From contig NZ_JABAIV010000006.1 in NCBI RefSeq assembly GCF_013003915.1, positions 62,001 to 126,000 of the forward strand: a stretch of DNA of 64,000 nt, in the 5' to 3' direction. Of the stretch, positions 1-8,464 are shown in pieces. The DNA is from Telluria aromaticivorans. Lineage in GTDB: Bacteria > Pseudomonadota > Gammaproteobacteria > Burkholderiales > Burkholderiaceae_D. The notes beneath the pieces were generated by a model, which saw nothing but the letters and a program-made list of their open reading frames with translations, did no database searches and was not told the DNA's origin. The position numbers and the translations under genes are program-made. How positions within the stretch are numbered: the stretch's first letter is position 1; each line of letters starts with the position of its first letter.

Positions 1-45
1 CACGCCCGTGTATCCGGTTCCGCCAACGATGCCAACTTTGATCAT
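1..45 (-). CDS. argC: N-acetyl-gamma-glutamyl-phosphate reductase, N-terminal fragment
   Basis: Only the first 15 codons lie in the window; the gene runs off the left edge. The ATG is the complement of 43-45 and the peptide reads MIKVGIVGGTGYTGV, the Rossmann GxxGxxG start typical of ArgC, which makes N-acetyl-glutamate semialdehyde in arginine synthesis. Its place downstream of rplM-rpsI on the same strand fits the usual betaproteobacterial order. The identity rests on 15 residues plus context. Confidence 0.85.
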   Translation of the reverse strand, partial: MIKVGIVGGTGYTGV

Positions 46-161
46 GTTCTGTTCCTTCGTGATGTAAAAATGACCTTTCCAGGACGAGGCTGCATTTTAA
101 CAGCCATGAAAAATGCGTGCGGCAGGGGTCACGATGGTGGCGCCTGGCCGATGCAAACAAT

Positions 162-189
162 ATTTGCACCCTGGGCCCCGGGCGCAAAT
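162..189 (-). terminator. Possible hairpin terminator before argC
   Basis: Arms at 162-171 and 180-189 (ATTTGC...GCAAAT ends) pair over ten positions with one A-C mismatch around an 8-nt loop. It lies between the secreted-protein gene and argC. On the minus strand the tail is only weakly T-rich, so it may be an attenuating hairpin rather than a full terminator. Confidence 0.35.
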
Positions 190-216
190 TTCCTTTGCAC
201 GATTGGATATGCCGGC

Positions 217-951
217 TTATTCTGCGGAGCCGGGCGTAATCGATTTGCTGACCTTGCCCTGCTCATCCAGCATCTGGATTTCCGCCTTGCCGTCCGCGGA
301 CACCAGCAGCATCATGCGCGTGCGCCCTTTGGCATCCTTCAACTGCAGGGCCGCGCCCTTGCTGCCGGTATTGCCGAGCCAGATACGGTTTTCGCTCAGG
401 CGCCCTTCCGCAGACAATTTCTTCCAGTACGCATCCTGCTCCACAGCCGGCAGCTTGCCGCCGTGCTCGCTGAAGCGTTTCATGTCGTCCATCGAGGTGA
501 GCTGGAAATGCGGAACGTCGTTGATCCGGATCCCGGTCATCTGGTGGTTGGCGCTGTCGTTGTTCATGAGCTGCAGGGCCTGGTCCTGGCGGAAACGATC
601 GAAGGTCAGCGACAGGCCGGACGAGATCTTGCCGTCCTGGCCGATACTGCCCTTCTGGATCAGGCCGCCATTCTCGGTGCCCTCTTCGTTGATGAACAAC
701 ATGCCGGCGAAGGAGCGCCGGTCCGGGCGCGCGCCTTCCCTGCCCTGCTGGAAGTCGCCCGGGAACTGGGCCTTGTTGGACAGGATGATGCGCCTGGTGC
801 CGTCCGGCTCGGCGATGTTGATGCGGCCGACGGTGATCTCGTCGAAGGTGGCGACGCGGGCAGGACCTTTGGCGCCGGTGAGCACCACGATGGCGGCCAG
901 GGCAGCGGCCATGGTCGTGGCACCGGCCAGGAAAGTACGGATGTTCGACAT
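217..951 (-). CDS. Secreted or membrane-anchored protein of unknown function
   Basis: 244 residues. Residues about 8-27 are a hydrophobic stretch that could be a signal peptide or a single anchor; no lipobox is seen. Just after it comes a block around residues 36-65 (EITVGRINIAEPDGTRR) that I recall from uncharacterised secreted proteins in several bacterial phyla, so the family looks conserved but has no known role. The rest is polar, and no catalytic motif was recognised. The gene begins 21 nt after the stop of the membrane-anchored XRE regulator on the same strand, so the two are probably co-transcribed and may act together. The ATG at 949-951 is the first of the open frame. Confidence 0.75.
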   Translation of the reverse strand: MSNIRTFLAGATTMAAALAAIVVLTGAKGPARVATFDEITVGRINIAEPDGTRRIILSNKAQFPGDFQQGREGARPDRRSFAGMLFINEEGTENGGLIQKGSIGQDGKISSGLSLTFDRFRQDQALQLMNNDSANHQMTGIRINDVPHFQLTSMDDMKRFSEHGGKLPAVEQDAYWKKLSAEGRLSENRIWLGNTGSKGAALQLKDAKGRTRMMLLVSADGKAEIQMLDEQGKVSKSITPGSAE

Positions 952-972
952 GGGGTTCCTCGGGTTGATGGG

Positions 973-1719
973 TTAGCGGAGCTTGTTTTTCAGGCGGCGC
1001 AGCCGCCATTCGATGAACAGGCCGACGAAGCCGCATGCCAGCACGATCGCGCCCAGGAACTGCAGGATGCGGTTGCCGGGGGCCTGTACCTGTTCGGTAT
1101 GGACTAGGTCGAAGCGGCGCCGGCCCTTGTCGACCTCCTCGAAATACACGGTGCCGCGGCTGGCCGGCCACTCCACCGTCGCCTGCCTTGCCCGGGTCGC
1201 CTCGAACTCGCTGGCCTGCTTCCACATTTCTCCAGGCGTAATGACCCCTGCCTGCAGCTGGAGGCCCAGGATGTCGCGGTGGGTCTGGAAGATATTTTCC
1301 GACTCGCCGGCACGGATCACCCCGGGCGAACTGTATTTGTAGAGCTTGTTGGAGAAAAAAATGCCGTCGTTTGCCGCGAGCATCATGGCAAAACCGAGCA
1401 CCCAGGCCAGGGCCGCGCCGTACAGCCACTGCCTGGTGTGGTGGGCCTGTGCCGCGATCGTCTTGCCGGTGAACCGGGTTACCGCCGGAATGTGGCACAG
1501 CGTGGTGGCCAGCACATCGGCGTCCACCTCTTTCAGGAAGGTCGCCTCATCCATTCCCAGGCCGGCAAGGATGGTAGAAAACATCTCGGCCGAAGGCACC
1601 GACTTGTCGTTCTCGAGTTTGGACAAGTAAGACTGCTCGATGCCGGCCACCTGCGCGAACTGCGGCTGGGTGAGGCCTTTCCCGGTCCTGGTCTGCTTGA
1701 GTCTTTCGCCGAAATTCAT
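973..1719 (-). CDS. Membrane-anchored XRE-family regulator
   Basis: 248 residues. Residues about 4-60 form an XRE helix-turn-helix (GERLKQTRTGKGLTQPQFAQ, then EQSYLSKLEN). Two membrane segments follow, about 97-117 and 216-236, enclosing a loop of about 100 residues predicted to be periplasmic; the protein ends in a short basic tail. This layout suggests a one-component sensor that binds DNA at the membrane and reads a periplasmic signal. AGGAAAGG precedes the ATG at suitable distance. The next gene downstream, 21 nt away, encodes a secreted protein that could be a partner. No ligand domain was recognised; targets are unknown. Confidence 0.8.
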   Translation of the reverse strand: MNFGERLKQTRTGKGLTQPQFAQVAGIEQSYLSKLENDKSVPSAEMFSTILAGLGMDEATFLKEVDADVLATTLCHIPAVTRFTGKTIAAQAHHTRQWLYGAALAWVLGFAMMLAANDGIFFSNKLYKYSSPGVIRAGESENIFQTHRDILGLQLQAGVITPGEMWKQASEFEATRARQATVEWPASRGTVYFEEVDKGRRRFDLVHTEQVQAPGNRILQFLGAIVLACGFVGLFIEWRLRRLKNKLR

Positions 1720-1761
1720 GTGAACCTTTCCTGAACGTCAATGGAAAGCCGTATTCTTGGC

Positions 1762-1789
1762 TATTCATGCGCGACTTGGAAGGTGAATA
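1762..1789. promoter_or_regulatory. Possible operator upstream of the XRE gene
   Basis: TATTCA (1762-1767) and TGAATA (1784-1789) form a 6-bp inverted repeat with a 16-nt spacer, about 45 bp before the XRE start codon, and further GAAT/ATTC words lie at 1795-1808. Autoregulation is inferred from position only; the repeat is short and could be chance. Confidence 0.25.
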
Positions 1790-1856
1790 TCGGCGAATAA
1801 GGATGAATCTGGCGGCGCCGGGGCCCGGATGACCCGGAACGCATAAACCGGCGACC

Positions 1857-1892
1857 CAAAAACAAAAAGCCGCCCACCTTGCGGAGGACGGC
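1857..1892 (-). terminator. Rho-independent terminator of rplM-rpsI
   Basis: Arms GCCGCCC (1869-1875) and GGACGGC (1886-1892) pair over seven positions with one G-U. On the minus strand the stem is followed by TTTTTGTTTTT. It lies about 40 bp after the rpsI stop codon. Confidence 0.8.
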
Positions 1893-1932
1893 CTTCTTGC
1901 AGCAGCGGCCTGGGGCCGCTGTCGAAGTCGAA

Positions 1933-2325
1933 TTAACGCTTCGAGAACTGCTTTGCGCGACGTGCTTTACGCAGGCCGACTTTCTTACGCTCGACTTCAC
2001 GGGCGTCACGGGTGACGAAACCGGCACGCGCCAGGTCGCCCTTGAGGCCTGCGTCGTAGTCGATCAGTGCGCGGGTGATGCCGTGACGGACGGCGCCTGC
2101 CTGGCCCGACTCACCACCGCCGTGCACGTTGACCTTGATGTCGAAACGCTCGACGTTGCCGGTCAGTTCCAGCGGCTGGCGGATGACCATCAGGCCGGTT
2201 TCGCGCGAGAAGTATTCGTTCGCAGGCTTGCCGTTCACGACGATCAGGCCGGTGCCGGCTTTGATGAACACGCGAGCGACTGCACTCTTGCGACGGCCGG
2301 TGCCGTAGTTGTAGTTACCGATCAT
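1933..2325 (-). CDS. rpsI: 30S ribosomal protein S9
   Basis: 130 residues, full length for the family. The N-terminus [20 protein letters not shown] and the basic C-terminus ending KQFSKR are diagnostic for S9, whose C-terminal tail reaches the P-site tRNA in the small subunit. It starts 9 nt after the rplM stop in a two-gene operon, with a terminator just downstream. Confidence 0.98.
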   Translation of the reverse strand: MIGNYNYGTGRRKSAVARVFIKAGTGLIVVNGKPANEYFSRETGLMVIRQPLELTGNVERFDIKVNVHGGGESGQAGAVRHGITRALIDYDAGLKGDLARAGFVTRDAREVERKKVGLRKARRAKQFSKR

Positions 2326-2334
2326 GTCAGTTCC

Positions 2335-2763
2335 TTAGAGGGTCAGTGCTTGTGGTTGCTGTGCTGCGTGCGGGTGCGAACCTTCCGCGTACACTTTCAG
2401 CTTCTTGATCATTGCATAGCCCAGTGGGCCCTTAGGCAGCATGCCCTTGACAGCTTTTTCCAGGGCACGGCCCGGGAAGCGCTGTTGCATTTTCAGGAAG
2501 TTGGTTTCGTAGATACCGCCCGGGTAGCCCGAGTGACGGTAGTACGTCTTGTTGGTGGCTTTGGTGCCGGTCACGCGCAGTTTGCCTGCGTTGATGACGA
2601 CGATAAAGTCACCGGTGTCGACGTGCGGAGTGAATTCTGGCTTGTGTTTGCCGCGCAGTCGGAGTGCCACTTCGCTGGCAACACGTCCGAGGACCAAGTC
2701 CGTCGCGTCAATCACAAACCAGTCGCGCTGGACTTCATGGCCCTTAGCGGAAAAAGTTTTCAT
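2335..2763 (-). CDS. rplM: 50S ribosomal protein L13
   Basis: 142 residues, the normal length. [20 protein letters not shown], the [22 protein letters not shown] block and the MLPKGPLG motif are characteristic of L13, an early-assembling large-subunit protein. It is first in the rplM-rpsI operon, with a good promoter about 100-130 bp upstream, which leaves a leader of roughly 90 nt. Such leaders can carry L13 autoregulatory structure in other bacteria; none was established here. Confidence 0.98.
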   Translation of the reverse strand: MKTFSAKGHEVQRDWFVIDATDLVLGRVASEVALRLRGKHKPEFTPHVDTGDFIVVINAGKLRVTGTKATNKTYYRHSGYPGGIYETNFLKMQQRFPGRALEKAVKGMLPKGPLGYAMIKKLKVYAEGSHPHAAQQPQALTL

Positions 2764-2860
2764 GTTGACTTCCTAATTAAAAGTGCTCACTGTGGTGGTT
2801 CCGCCCTTGCTGCAGCGGACTCTGCCTTATTATCTTCCCCGAGCAAAGGGAAAGCCCACG

Positions 2861-2890
2861 ATGATAGCCGATCCGGGCTAGACGCGTCAA
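2861..2890 (-). promoter_or_regulatory. Sigma-70 promoter of rplM-rpsI
   Basis: Read on the minus strand: -35 TTGACG (complement of 2885-2890), an 18-nt spacer, and -10 TATCAT (complement of 2861-2866). It is the best sigma-70 match in this gap and points at rplM. Confidence 0.6.
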
Positions 2891-3055
2891 TCCGCTCTCC
2901 ACCTGCTGTGGCTTTTTCCGCGTCCTACCCGCCGACTTTTCGTTCTTTCGCGCCAATCAATCTCAGCCCGCATAATTTCGTACGACGGTGCAACTAAGTT
3001 ATTGACCGGCAAAACGATGGCAACCTACTATGCATGCAACCCCTGAGGAGATTGT

Positions 3056-4510
3056 GTGAATACAAGATCGTTCCTGCCCGCCGCCGCCTTCTGGCTGGCG
3101 GCATCGGCCACCGCGGCGGCGCCCGACAGCGCCGCGCCTGCCGGCGCCAAAGCCACGGCTGCTACCCGCAGCTGCCACCTGCCCGGCGCATCGGATGCGC
3201 TGCGCTGCGCCAGCCTGGACGTCCCGGTCGACCACGCCAACCCGCGTGCCGGCAGCATGAAGCTGCACGTCACCGTCGCCCCGGCCCACCGTGAAGGCAC
3301 CCGCGGCGACCCGCTGTTCGTGCTGGCCGGCGGCCCCGGCCAGGCCGGCAGCGACGCGGTGCAGCTGCTCTCGCTGGCGTTCAACCGGGTGCGCGCCACC
3401 CGCGACATCGTCTTCATCGACCAGCGCGGCACCGGGCGTTCGGGCAAGCTCGATTGCAAGAACAAGCCCGAACACGAGACCATGACCGAAGCCCAGCTCG
3501 AAGGCGAGCTGCGTGCCTGCATCGCCGCCAGCAAGGCGCCATGGAGCGCCTACACCACCGACGCCTCCGCGCGCGACCTGGAACTGGTGCGGCGCGCCTT
3601 CGGCTACGGCCCGGTAAATGTCTGGGGTGGTTCCTACGGCACCCGCCTGGGCCAGGCCTATGCGCGCCTGTATCCGGCCAGCGTGCGCAGCCTCGTGCTC
3701 GACGGCGTGGCCGCGCCCGACCAGGTGATCCCGGCCGGCGCCCGCGACGCCCAGGCCGCGCTCGACAAGACCTTCGCCCTGTGCGCCAAGGATGCTGCCT
3801 GCAACAAGGCCTTCCCCGACATCCGGGCCGAATTCGACGGCCTGGTCGCCAAGCTCGCCGCCGGCCCGCTGCGCCTGTCGATGACCGACCCGCGCACCGC
3901 CAAGCCGCTCGAACTCACCATGACCTCGGAACGCTTCCTCGGCACCGTCCACAACATCCTGTACTCGCCGGCCGACGCGCGCCGCCTGCCCTACCTGGTC
4001 CACAACGCCGCCAAGGGCCGCTGGCAGCCCTTCGTCGCACGCCAGAACCAGGCGAGCGATTTCGGCGTCGAAGGCAATATCGCGATGCTGATGCACCTGG
4101 CCGTGGTCTGTGCCGAAGACATCCCGCGCTTCACGCCCGAGCTGCTCAAGTCGGACGTTGGCCAACTGACCAAGACGCTGGCCGACAAGCTGCCCGCCAT
4201 GTGCAAACTGATGAACGTGCCGGCGGTCGCCGCGCGCGCACCGACGCAAATCGCTGCGCCGGCCCTGCTGCTGTCCGGCGCGCTCGACCCGGTCACGCCG
4301 CCGCACCGCGCCGCCACTGCCGCCAACTACATGGCGCGCGCCCAGCACGTGGTCGTGGCCAATGCCGGCCATGGCGTGTCGCAGCTCGGCTGCGCGCCGC
4401 GCCTGCTGCGCAGCTTCCTCGACAAGCCGCAGGACAAACTAGATGCGGCCTGCCTGGCCGAGATCCCGGCCCCCACCTTCCAGCTCGGCAGCGCCGGCCC
4501 GCAACCTTGA
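3056..4510 (+). CDS. Secreted alpha/beta hydrolase, S33/tripeptidyl-aminopeptidase-like
   Basis: 484 residues from a GTG start with GAGGAG at 3045-3050; no ATG gives a better start. Residues 1-22 look like a signal peptide, so the enzyme is probably periplasmic or secreted. Catalytic features: oxyanion motif GGPG at 92-95, DQRG at 122-125, nucleophile Ser193 in GGSYG, and a C-terminal TAP-like domain with probable Asp411 (SGALDPVTPP) and His439 (NAGHG). Several cysteines suggest disulfides. The family hydrolyses N-terminal peptides or ester and amide substrates; the substrate here is unknown. The natAB-like pair begins 11 nt after its stop, so they may be co-transcribed. Confidence 0.85.
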   Translation: MNTRSFLPAAAFWLAASATAAAPDSAAPAGAKATAATRSCHLPGASDALRCASLDVPVDHANPRAGSMKLHVTVAPAHREGTRGDPLFVLAGGPGQAGSDAVQLLSLAFNRVRATRDIVFIDQRGTGRSGKLDCKNKPEHETMTEAQLEGELRACIAASKAPWSAYTTDASARDLELVRRAFGYGPVNVWGGSYGTRLGQAYARLYPASVRSLVLDGVAAPDQVIPAGARDAQAALDKTFALCAKDAACNKAFPDIRAEFDGLVAKLAAGPLRLSMTDPRTAKPLELTMTSERFLGTVHNILYSPADARRLPYLVHNAAKGRWQPFVARQNQASDFGVEGNIAMLMHLAVVCAEDIPRFTPELLKSDVGQLTKTLADKLPAMCKLMNVPAVAARAPTQIAAPALLLSGALDPVTPPHRAATAANYMARAQHVVVANAGHGVSQLGCAPRLLRSFLDKPQDKLDAACLAEIPAPTFQLGSAGPQP

Positions 4511-4520
4511 GGCGACAGAC

Positions 4521-5252
4521 ATGATTGAAGTCCACGATGTACGCAAACAGTTCGGCGCCGTCAAGGCGCTGGGCGGCGTCAGTTTCACCGCGCGCGATGG
4601 CCAGATCACCGCGCTGCTCGGCCCGAATGGCGCCGGCAAGACCACCCTGCTGCGCACCCTGGTCGGGCTGCTCAAGCGCGACCACGGCAGCATTTCGATC
4701 GACGGCATCGATCCGGAAAAAGACCCGATGGCGGTACGCCGCAGCATCGGCTTCCTGACCGACCAGTTCGGGCTGTACGAGCGCCTCGACACGCGCGAAT
4801 ACCTCACTTATTTCGGCGAGCTCAATGGCATGGAGCGCAGCACCATCAATGCGCGCATCGACCAGGTGTCCGATTTGCTCGGCATGGAAGACATCCTCGC
4901 GCGCCGCAGCAAGGGCTTCTCGCAGGGCCAGCGCATCAAGGTGGCGCTGGCGCGCACCCTGCTGCACCGCCCGCGCCACCTGCTGCTCGACGAACCGAGC
5001 CGCGGCCTGGACGTCATGAGCACGCGCGCCTTGCGCACCGCCCTGACGGCGCTGCGCGCCGACGGCTGCTGCGTGATCATGGCCACCCACGTGATGCAGG
5101 AAGTCACCGCCTTGTGCGAGGACGTGATCGTCATCGCCGGCGGCCACACCGTGGCCCAGGGCTCACCCGAAGAACTGTGCCGACGCACCGGCATCGCCAA
5201 CCTGGAAGACGCATTCGTCAGCCTGGTGGGCACCGAAGAAGGAATCGCATGA
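4521..5252 (+). CDS. natA: ABC transporter ATP-binding protein, NatA-like
   Basis: 243 residues from the ATG at 4521; the open frame extends upstream but homology starts here (MIEVHDVRKQFG). Walker A GPNGAGKTT at 34-42, a modified signature FSQGQ at 133-137 and Walker B LLLDEP at 154-159 are present, so it should hydrolyse ATP. The next gene overlaps in an ATGA arrangement and encodes a NatB/CcmB-type permease, which together suggest a sodium or small-molecule exporter. The NatA assignment is by family resemblance; the true substrate could differ. Confidence 0.85.
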   Translation: MIEVHDVRKQFGAVKALGGVSFTARDGQITALLGPNGAGKTTLLRTLVGLLKRDHGSISIDGIDPEKDPMAVRRSIGFLTDQFGLYERLDTREYLTYFGELNGMERSTINARIDQVSDLLGMEDILARRSKGFSQGQRIKVALARTLLHRPRHLLLDEPSRGLDVMSTRALRTALTALRADGCCVIMATHVMQEVTALCEDVIVIAGGHTVAQGSPEELCRRTGIANLEDAFVSLVGTEEGIA

Positions 5253-6433
5253 AATCCCGGCTGCTGATTGTTTACCTGAAAGAGCTACGCGAGACGCTGC
5301 GCGACAAGCGCACGCTCGGCATGCTGGCCATGTTCACGCTCCTGTACCCGATCATCATCGGCCTGGTGCTGCACCAGGGGATCGACAAGAGCACCAAGAC
5401 CGAGCGCGAAGGCATCGAGCTGGCAGTGATCGGGGCGGGCAAGGCGCCCACCCTGATGTCGCAGCTGGGCGAGAAGAACATCACCGTCAAGGACACCGCG
5501 CCGATGGAAGAAGATGCCATCGGCGAGCTGCTGCGCTCGAAGAAAGTGGCTGCGGTGCTGCGCCTGCCGGACGACTTCACCGAGAACTACCACGCCATGC
5601 GGCCGGCCCGGGTCGAGGTCTGGTACGACTCGGCCTCGGACACTGGCGGCCAGCGCCGCGAAGTGCAGGACGTGCTGGAGTCCTACGGCGCCAACATCGC
5701 CAGCGCGCGCCTGCTGGCGCACGGCGTGTCGCCGGCGGCGCTGACGCCAATCCACGTGCAGCGCTACGACACCGGCACCAATGCCTCGCGTTCGGCGGTG
5801 GTGGTCGGCAGCATCATGGGCATCCTGTTCTTCCCGGCCTTCATGCTGAGCATGTCGGCGGCGGTCGACAGCACCGCGGGCGAACGCGAACGCCGCTCGC
5901 TCGAAGTGCTGATGGCGCAGCCGGCCCAGACCTGGGAGCTGGTAGGCGGCAAATGGCTCGCCGCCAGCACCCTGGCCATCGTCGGCGTGACCCTCGAGCT
6001 GATGCTGGCGCATGCGATCCTCGGCTGGCTGCCGCTCGAAGAAATCGGCATGTCATGGGGCTTGAGCTGGGGCCAGCTGATGCTCGTCTGCCTGGTCACG
6101 GTGCCCCTTTGCCTGCTGGCCGGCGCCATCCACATCGCCCTGGCGATGAACGCCAAGACCTTCAAGGAAGCGCAGACGATCATCAGCATCGTGCTGTTCG
6201 TACCGTTCATCCCGGGCTTCGTGGTGTCCTTCCTCGAACTGAAGACCGCGGCGTGGATGTACCTGGTGCCGATGCTGTCGAACCAGACCCTGATCAAGGA
6301 AATCTCCAAGGGCGGCGACGTCGGCGCGATGCCTTACCTGCTGACCTTCCTGTGCGCGGCGATCCCGGCGATGCTGATCATCGCCTTCGCGAGCTGGCGC
6401 ATGAAGAGCGAGCGCTACGTGCTGGCGGTGTAA
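5249..6433 (+). CDS. natB: ABC transporter permease, NatB-like
   Basis: 394 residues starting at the ATG overlapping the natA stop. One membrane helix lies near residues 23-42, followed by a large extracytoplasmic domain (to about 170), then a block of five or so helices, the usual ABC-2 permease plan with the conserved ERERRSLEVLMAQP coupling region after the first helix of the block. In Bacillus NatB exports Na+ with NatA; here function is inferred from that family. A GC-rich hairpin follows the stop. Confidence 0.82.
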   Translation: MKSRLLIVYLKELRETLRDKRTLGMLAMFTLLYPIIIGLVLHQGIDKSTKTEREGIELAVIGAGKAPTLMSQLGEKNITVKDTAPMEEDAIGELLRSKKVAAVLRLPDDFTENYHAMRPARVEVWYDSASDTGGQRREVQDVLESYGANIASARLLAHGVSPAALTPIHVQRYDTGTNASRSAVVVGSIMGILFFPAFMLSMSAAVDSTAGERERRSLEVLMAQPAQTWELVGGKWLAASTLAIVGVTLELMLAHAILGWLPLEEIGMSWGLSWGQLMLVCLVTVPLCLLAGAIHIALAMNAKTFKEAQTIISIVLFVPFIPGFVVSFLELKTAAWMYLVPMLSNQTLIKEISKGGDVGAMPYLLTFLCAAIPAMLIIAFASWRMKSERYVLAV

Positions 6434-6440
6434 GTTGATG

Positions 6441-6462
6441 GGGGCGCCGGCGAAGGCGCCCC
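6441..6462 (+). terminator. Hairpin after natB
   Basis: Perfect 8-bp stem GGGGCGCC / GGCGCCCC with a 6-nt loop, 8 bp after the natB stop. No T-run follows, so termination may be partial or Rho-assisted. Confidence 0.45.
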
Positions 6463-6508
6463 TGCTGCCTTACAATCACCGGCACTGGTTCAATAGCGGA
6501 GAAATAGA

Positions 6509-6931
6509 ATGGAAGTGAAAGTCAGCTGGAACGGCCCGTCGGGCATGAGTTTTCGCGCCGAAACCGGCACCGGCCACATGGTGGCGATGGATGGCGCGCT
6601 TGACGCCGGCGGCCATAACCTGGCGCCGCGCCCGATGGAGATGGTCCTGGTCGGCACCGGCGGCTGCACCGCCTACGACGTGGTCCTGATCCTCAAGCGC
6701 GGCCGCGAGGACGTACGCGGCTGCGACGTGACGCTGCAGGCCGAGCGCGCGGAGACGGATCCGAAGGTGTTCACCAAGATTAACTTCCACTTCACGGTCA
6801 CGGGCCGCAACCTCAAGCCGGCCGCGGTGGAACGCGCGGTGACGCTATCGCACGACAAGTACTGCTCGGCGTCGATCATGCTGGCCAAGACGGCCGAGAT
6901 TACGCATACGATCGAGATTGTCGAGGTTTGA
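6509..6931 (+). CDS. OsmC family protein
   Basis: 140 residues. The pattern of an N-terminal beta-rich part (MEVKVSWNG), the helix with EMVLVGTGGCTAYDVV around residues 44-60 and the second cysteine region DKYCSASIML near 115-125 match OsmC/YhfA-type proteins, which reduce organic hydroperoxides through a cysteine pair. Both cysteines are present. The YhfA-like subgroup is less studied than Ohr or OsmC, so the peroxidase role is inferred. A GGAG-like site at 6498-6503 precedes the ATG. Confidence 0.85.
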   Translation: MEVKVSWNGPSGMSFRAETGTGHMVAMDGALDAGGHNLAPRPMEMVLVGTGGCTAYDVVLILKRGREDVRGCDVTLQAERAETDPKVFTKINFHFTVTGRNLKPAAVERAVTLSHDKYCSASIMLAKTAEITHTIEIVEV

Positions 6932-6959
6932 GCGCGCTTATCGGCTGCTCATCAGCTGG

Positions 6960-7068
6960 TTGAACGCGTGGGCAGGAAACCTGCCCACCCTACGGTTCGG
7001 CGGCTGCTCGTAGGGTGGGCGTAAAACAGTCCACTGGACTGTTTTACCTACCCACGCGGTGATAGTCA
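6960..7068. repeat. Pair of CGTAGGGTGGGC palindromic elements, head to head
   Basis: Element 1 (6960-6994) reads TTGAACGCG, then GTGGGCAGG AAA CCTGCCCAC, then CCTACG. Element 2 (7010-7068), in the opposite orientation, starts CGTAGGGTGGGC, has a core of GTAAAACAGTCC (7021-7032), ACT, GGACTGTTTTAC (7036-7047), and ends CCCACGCGGTGATAGTCAG. The two cores are unrelated in sequence but each is self-complementary. They fill the gap between convergent osmC-like and coq7 genes, where they could act as transcription stops. Confidence 0.85.
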
Positions 7069-7101
7069 GCGCCTGCTTCAACACGCAGGCGGATCTCGCC
7101 A

Positions 7102-7746
7102 CTAAACGTGATACGCCGTCGTCGTCATCACCTTCGACATCGCCGTCATCACCATTCGCACCGGCGCCGGCATCTCGGACGCGCCCAGCGCCTGCGCCGA
7201 CGCGCCGTGGGCGATTTCATCGACCCGCATCTGTTCCACGATCGCGCGCGACTTGGCGTCCTGCGGCGGCAGCTGTTCGAGGTGCTGGTCGAGGTGGGCT
7301 TCGACCTGGCGTTCGGTCTCGACCACGAAGCCCAGGCTGTGCGGGTCGCCCAGCTTGGCCGCGATCGAACCCAGGACGTAGGAACCCGCATACCACAGCG
7401 GGTTCAGGATGCTCGGCTGCGAGCCCAGCTCCGACAGGCGCTCGGCGGTCCAGGCCAGGTGGTCTTCTTCCTCGCGCGCCGACTTCTTGAACTGGGCGCG
7501 GATCGTGTCGCTCTTGCCGAAGCGCGCCTGCGCGTCGTACAGCGCCTGGGCGCAGACTTCGCCAACGTGGTTCACGCGCATCAGGCCCGCGCTGTGGCGG
7601 CGCTCGTCGTCGCTCAGTTCGCAGTCGGTGGCGTGCGCACCCGGATTCGGGCGCGAGGACGCGGCAACGCCGCCCACCACGCGCAGGGCCTTGTCGAAGC
7701 CGGTAATCAAACGGTCGAGGGTAGAGTTGGAATGGTAAGCGCTCAT
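7102..7746 (-). CDS. coq7: Demethoxyubiquinone hydroxylase, di-iron
   Basis: 214 residues, normal length. Di-iron ligand motifs are present: ExxH-type VNHVGE and EEEDHLAW in the first half, [10 protein letters not shown] and DEIAHG in the second. Coq7 hydroxylates the benzoquinol ring in the last oxygen-dependent steps of ubiquinone synthesis at the inner membrane. Typical N-terminus for betaproteobacterial Coq7 ([16 protein letters not shown]). It is convergent with the OsmC-like gene, separated by palindromic repeats. Confidence 0.95.
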   Translation of the reverse strand: MSAYHSNSTLDRLITGFDKALRVVGGVAASSRPNPGAHATDCELSDDERRHSAGLMRVNHVGEVCAQALYDAQARFGKSDTIRAQFKKSAREEEDHLAWTAERLSELGSQPSILNPLWYAGSYVLGSIAAKLGDPHSLGFVVETERQVEAHLDQHLEQLPPQDAKSRAIVEQMRVDEIAHGASAQALGASEMPAPVRMVMTAMSKVMTTTAYHV

Positions 7747-7823
7747 GGTGTCGTCGATGCAGGATGCGAAAACACCATTATAGGCGCAGCGCCCGGACGG
7801 GGGACGCCCGCCTCGGCGTTTGC

Positions 7824-8273
7824 TCAGGCGCTGCCCTGCCCTGCGGCCAGCGCCTTCTGGCGCGCTACCCAGTCGGCCAGCGGCCCCTCTGGTTCGAGGC
7901 CCGAGATATTCTTCGCCACGCCCAGGTTCAGCTCGAGCAGGAAGGGGATCGATTCGATCGGGATGTCGGGGCAGTGGCTGCGGAAGGCATCGGTGAAGCG
8001 CGCCGACTCCACGGTCGGCATCACCTTCTCGCCGCTCATGAACTGCAGTACGCTGGCGATGCTGTGGCCCTTGCCCAGCGTGTGATAGATGAAGCGGTTA
8101 TACGCGCGGTCGACGGTCTTGAAATCGATTTCTTCCTGCGTCATCAGCCCGGCCAGGTAATGCAAGCCCAGGCCGACCCGGAACCAGTCGGTCGCTTCAA
8201 GCCGGTCGCGGGCCTCGCGCATCAGCGCCAGCAATTTGTCCTGGATCACCTTGTTCATCCTTCCATTATCCAC
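7824..8273 (-). CDS. Conserved small protein of unknown function
   Basis: 149 residues from a GTG (complement of 8271-8273) preceded by AGGGGG; an ATG five codons later (8258) is a plausible alternative. Soluble, mixed alpha, with [28 protein letters not shown] and a [19 protein letters not shown] block. No motif recognised and no membrane segment. It lies upstream of coq7 on the same strand, separated by 77 bp. I recall similar proteins in Oxalobacteraceae but not a function. Confidence 0.7.
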   Translation of the reverse strand: MDNGRMNKVIQDKLLALMREARDRLEATDWFRVGLGLHYLAGLMTQEEIDFKTVDRAYNRFIYHTLGKGHSIASVLQFMSGEKVMPTVESARFTDAFRSHCPDIPIESIPFLLELNLGVAKNISGLEPEGPLADWVARQKALAAGQGSA

Positions 8274-8464
8274 GTTTCCCCCTATAACGCGAGCAATGTT
8301 TGCACGCAGAAACTTCCGGTGCGCCCTGTCACCGGATTATGCAGTCTGGGCCATTGAATTGTCCGTGCGTCGCAGAGAGTCCACAGAGAGCGGGACAATT
8401 TAATACAATGCAAGTGTTGAAGAAAGTTTACACGCGTACATTGTCGCGGCGTCATGGAGCAAGC

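Noticed and set aside
263..1498. 411-codon minus-strand frame
   Set aside because: A shifted-frame shadow of the secreted and XRE genes with arginine/proline-rich composition.
1879..2997. 372-codon plus-strand frame
   Set aside because: Antisense to rpsI and rplM, which are certain; its protein sequence has no family-like content.
4293..5147. 284-codon minus-strand frame
   Set aside because: Antisense to the NatA-like gene, with no motifs and atypical composition.
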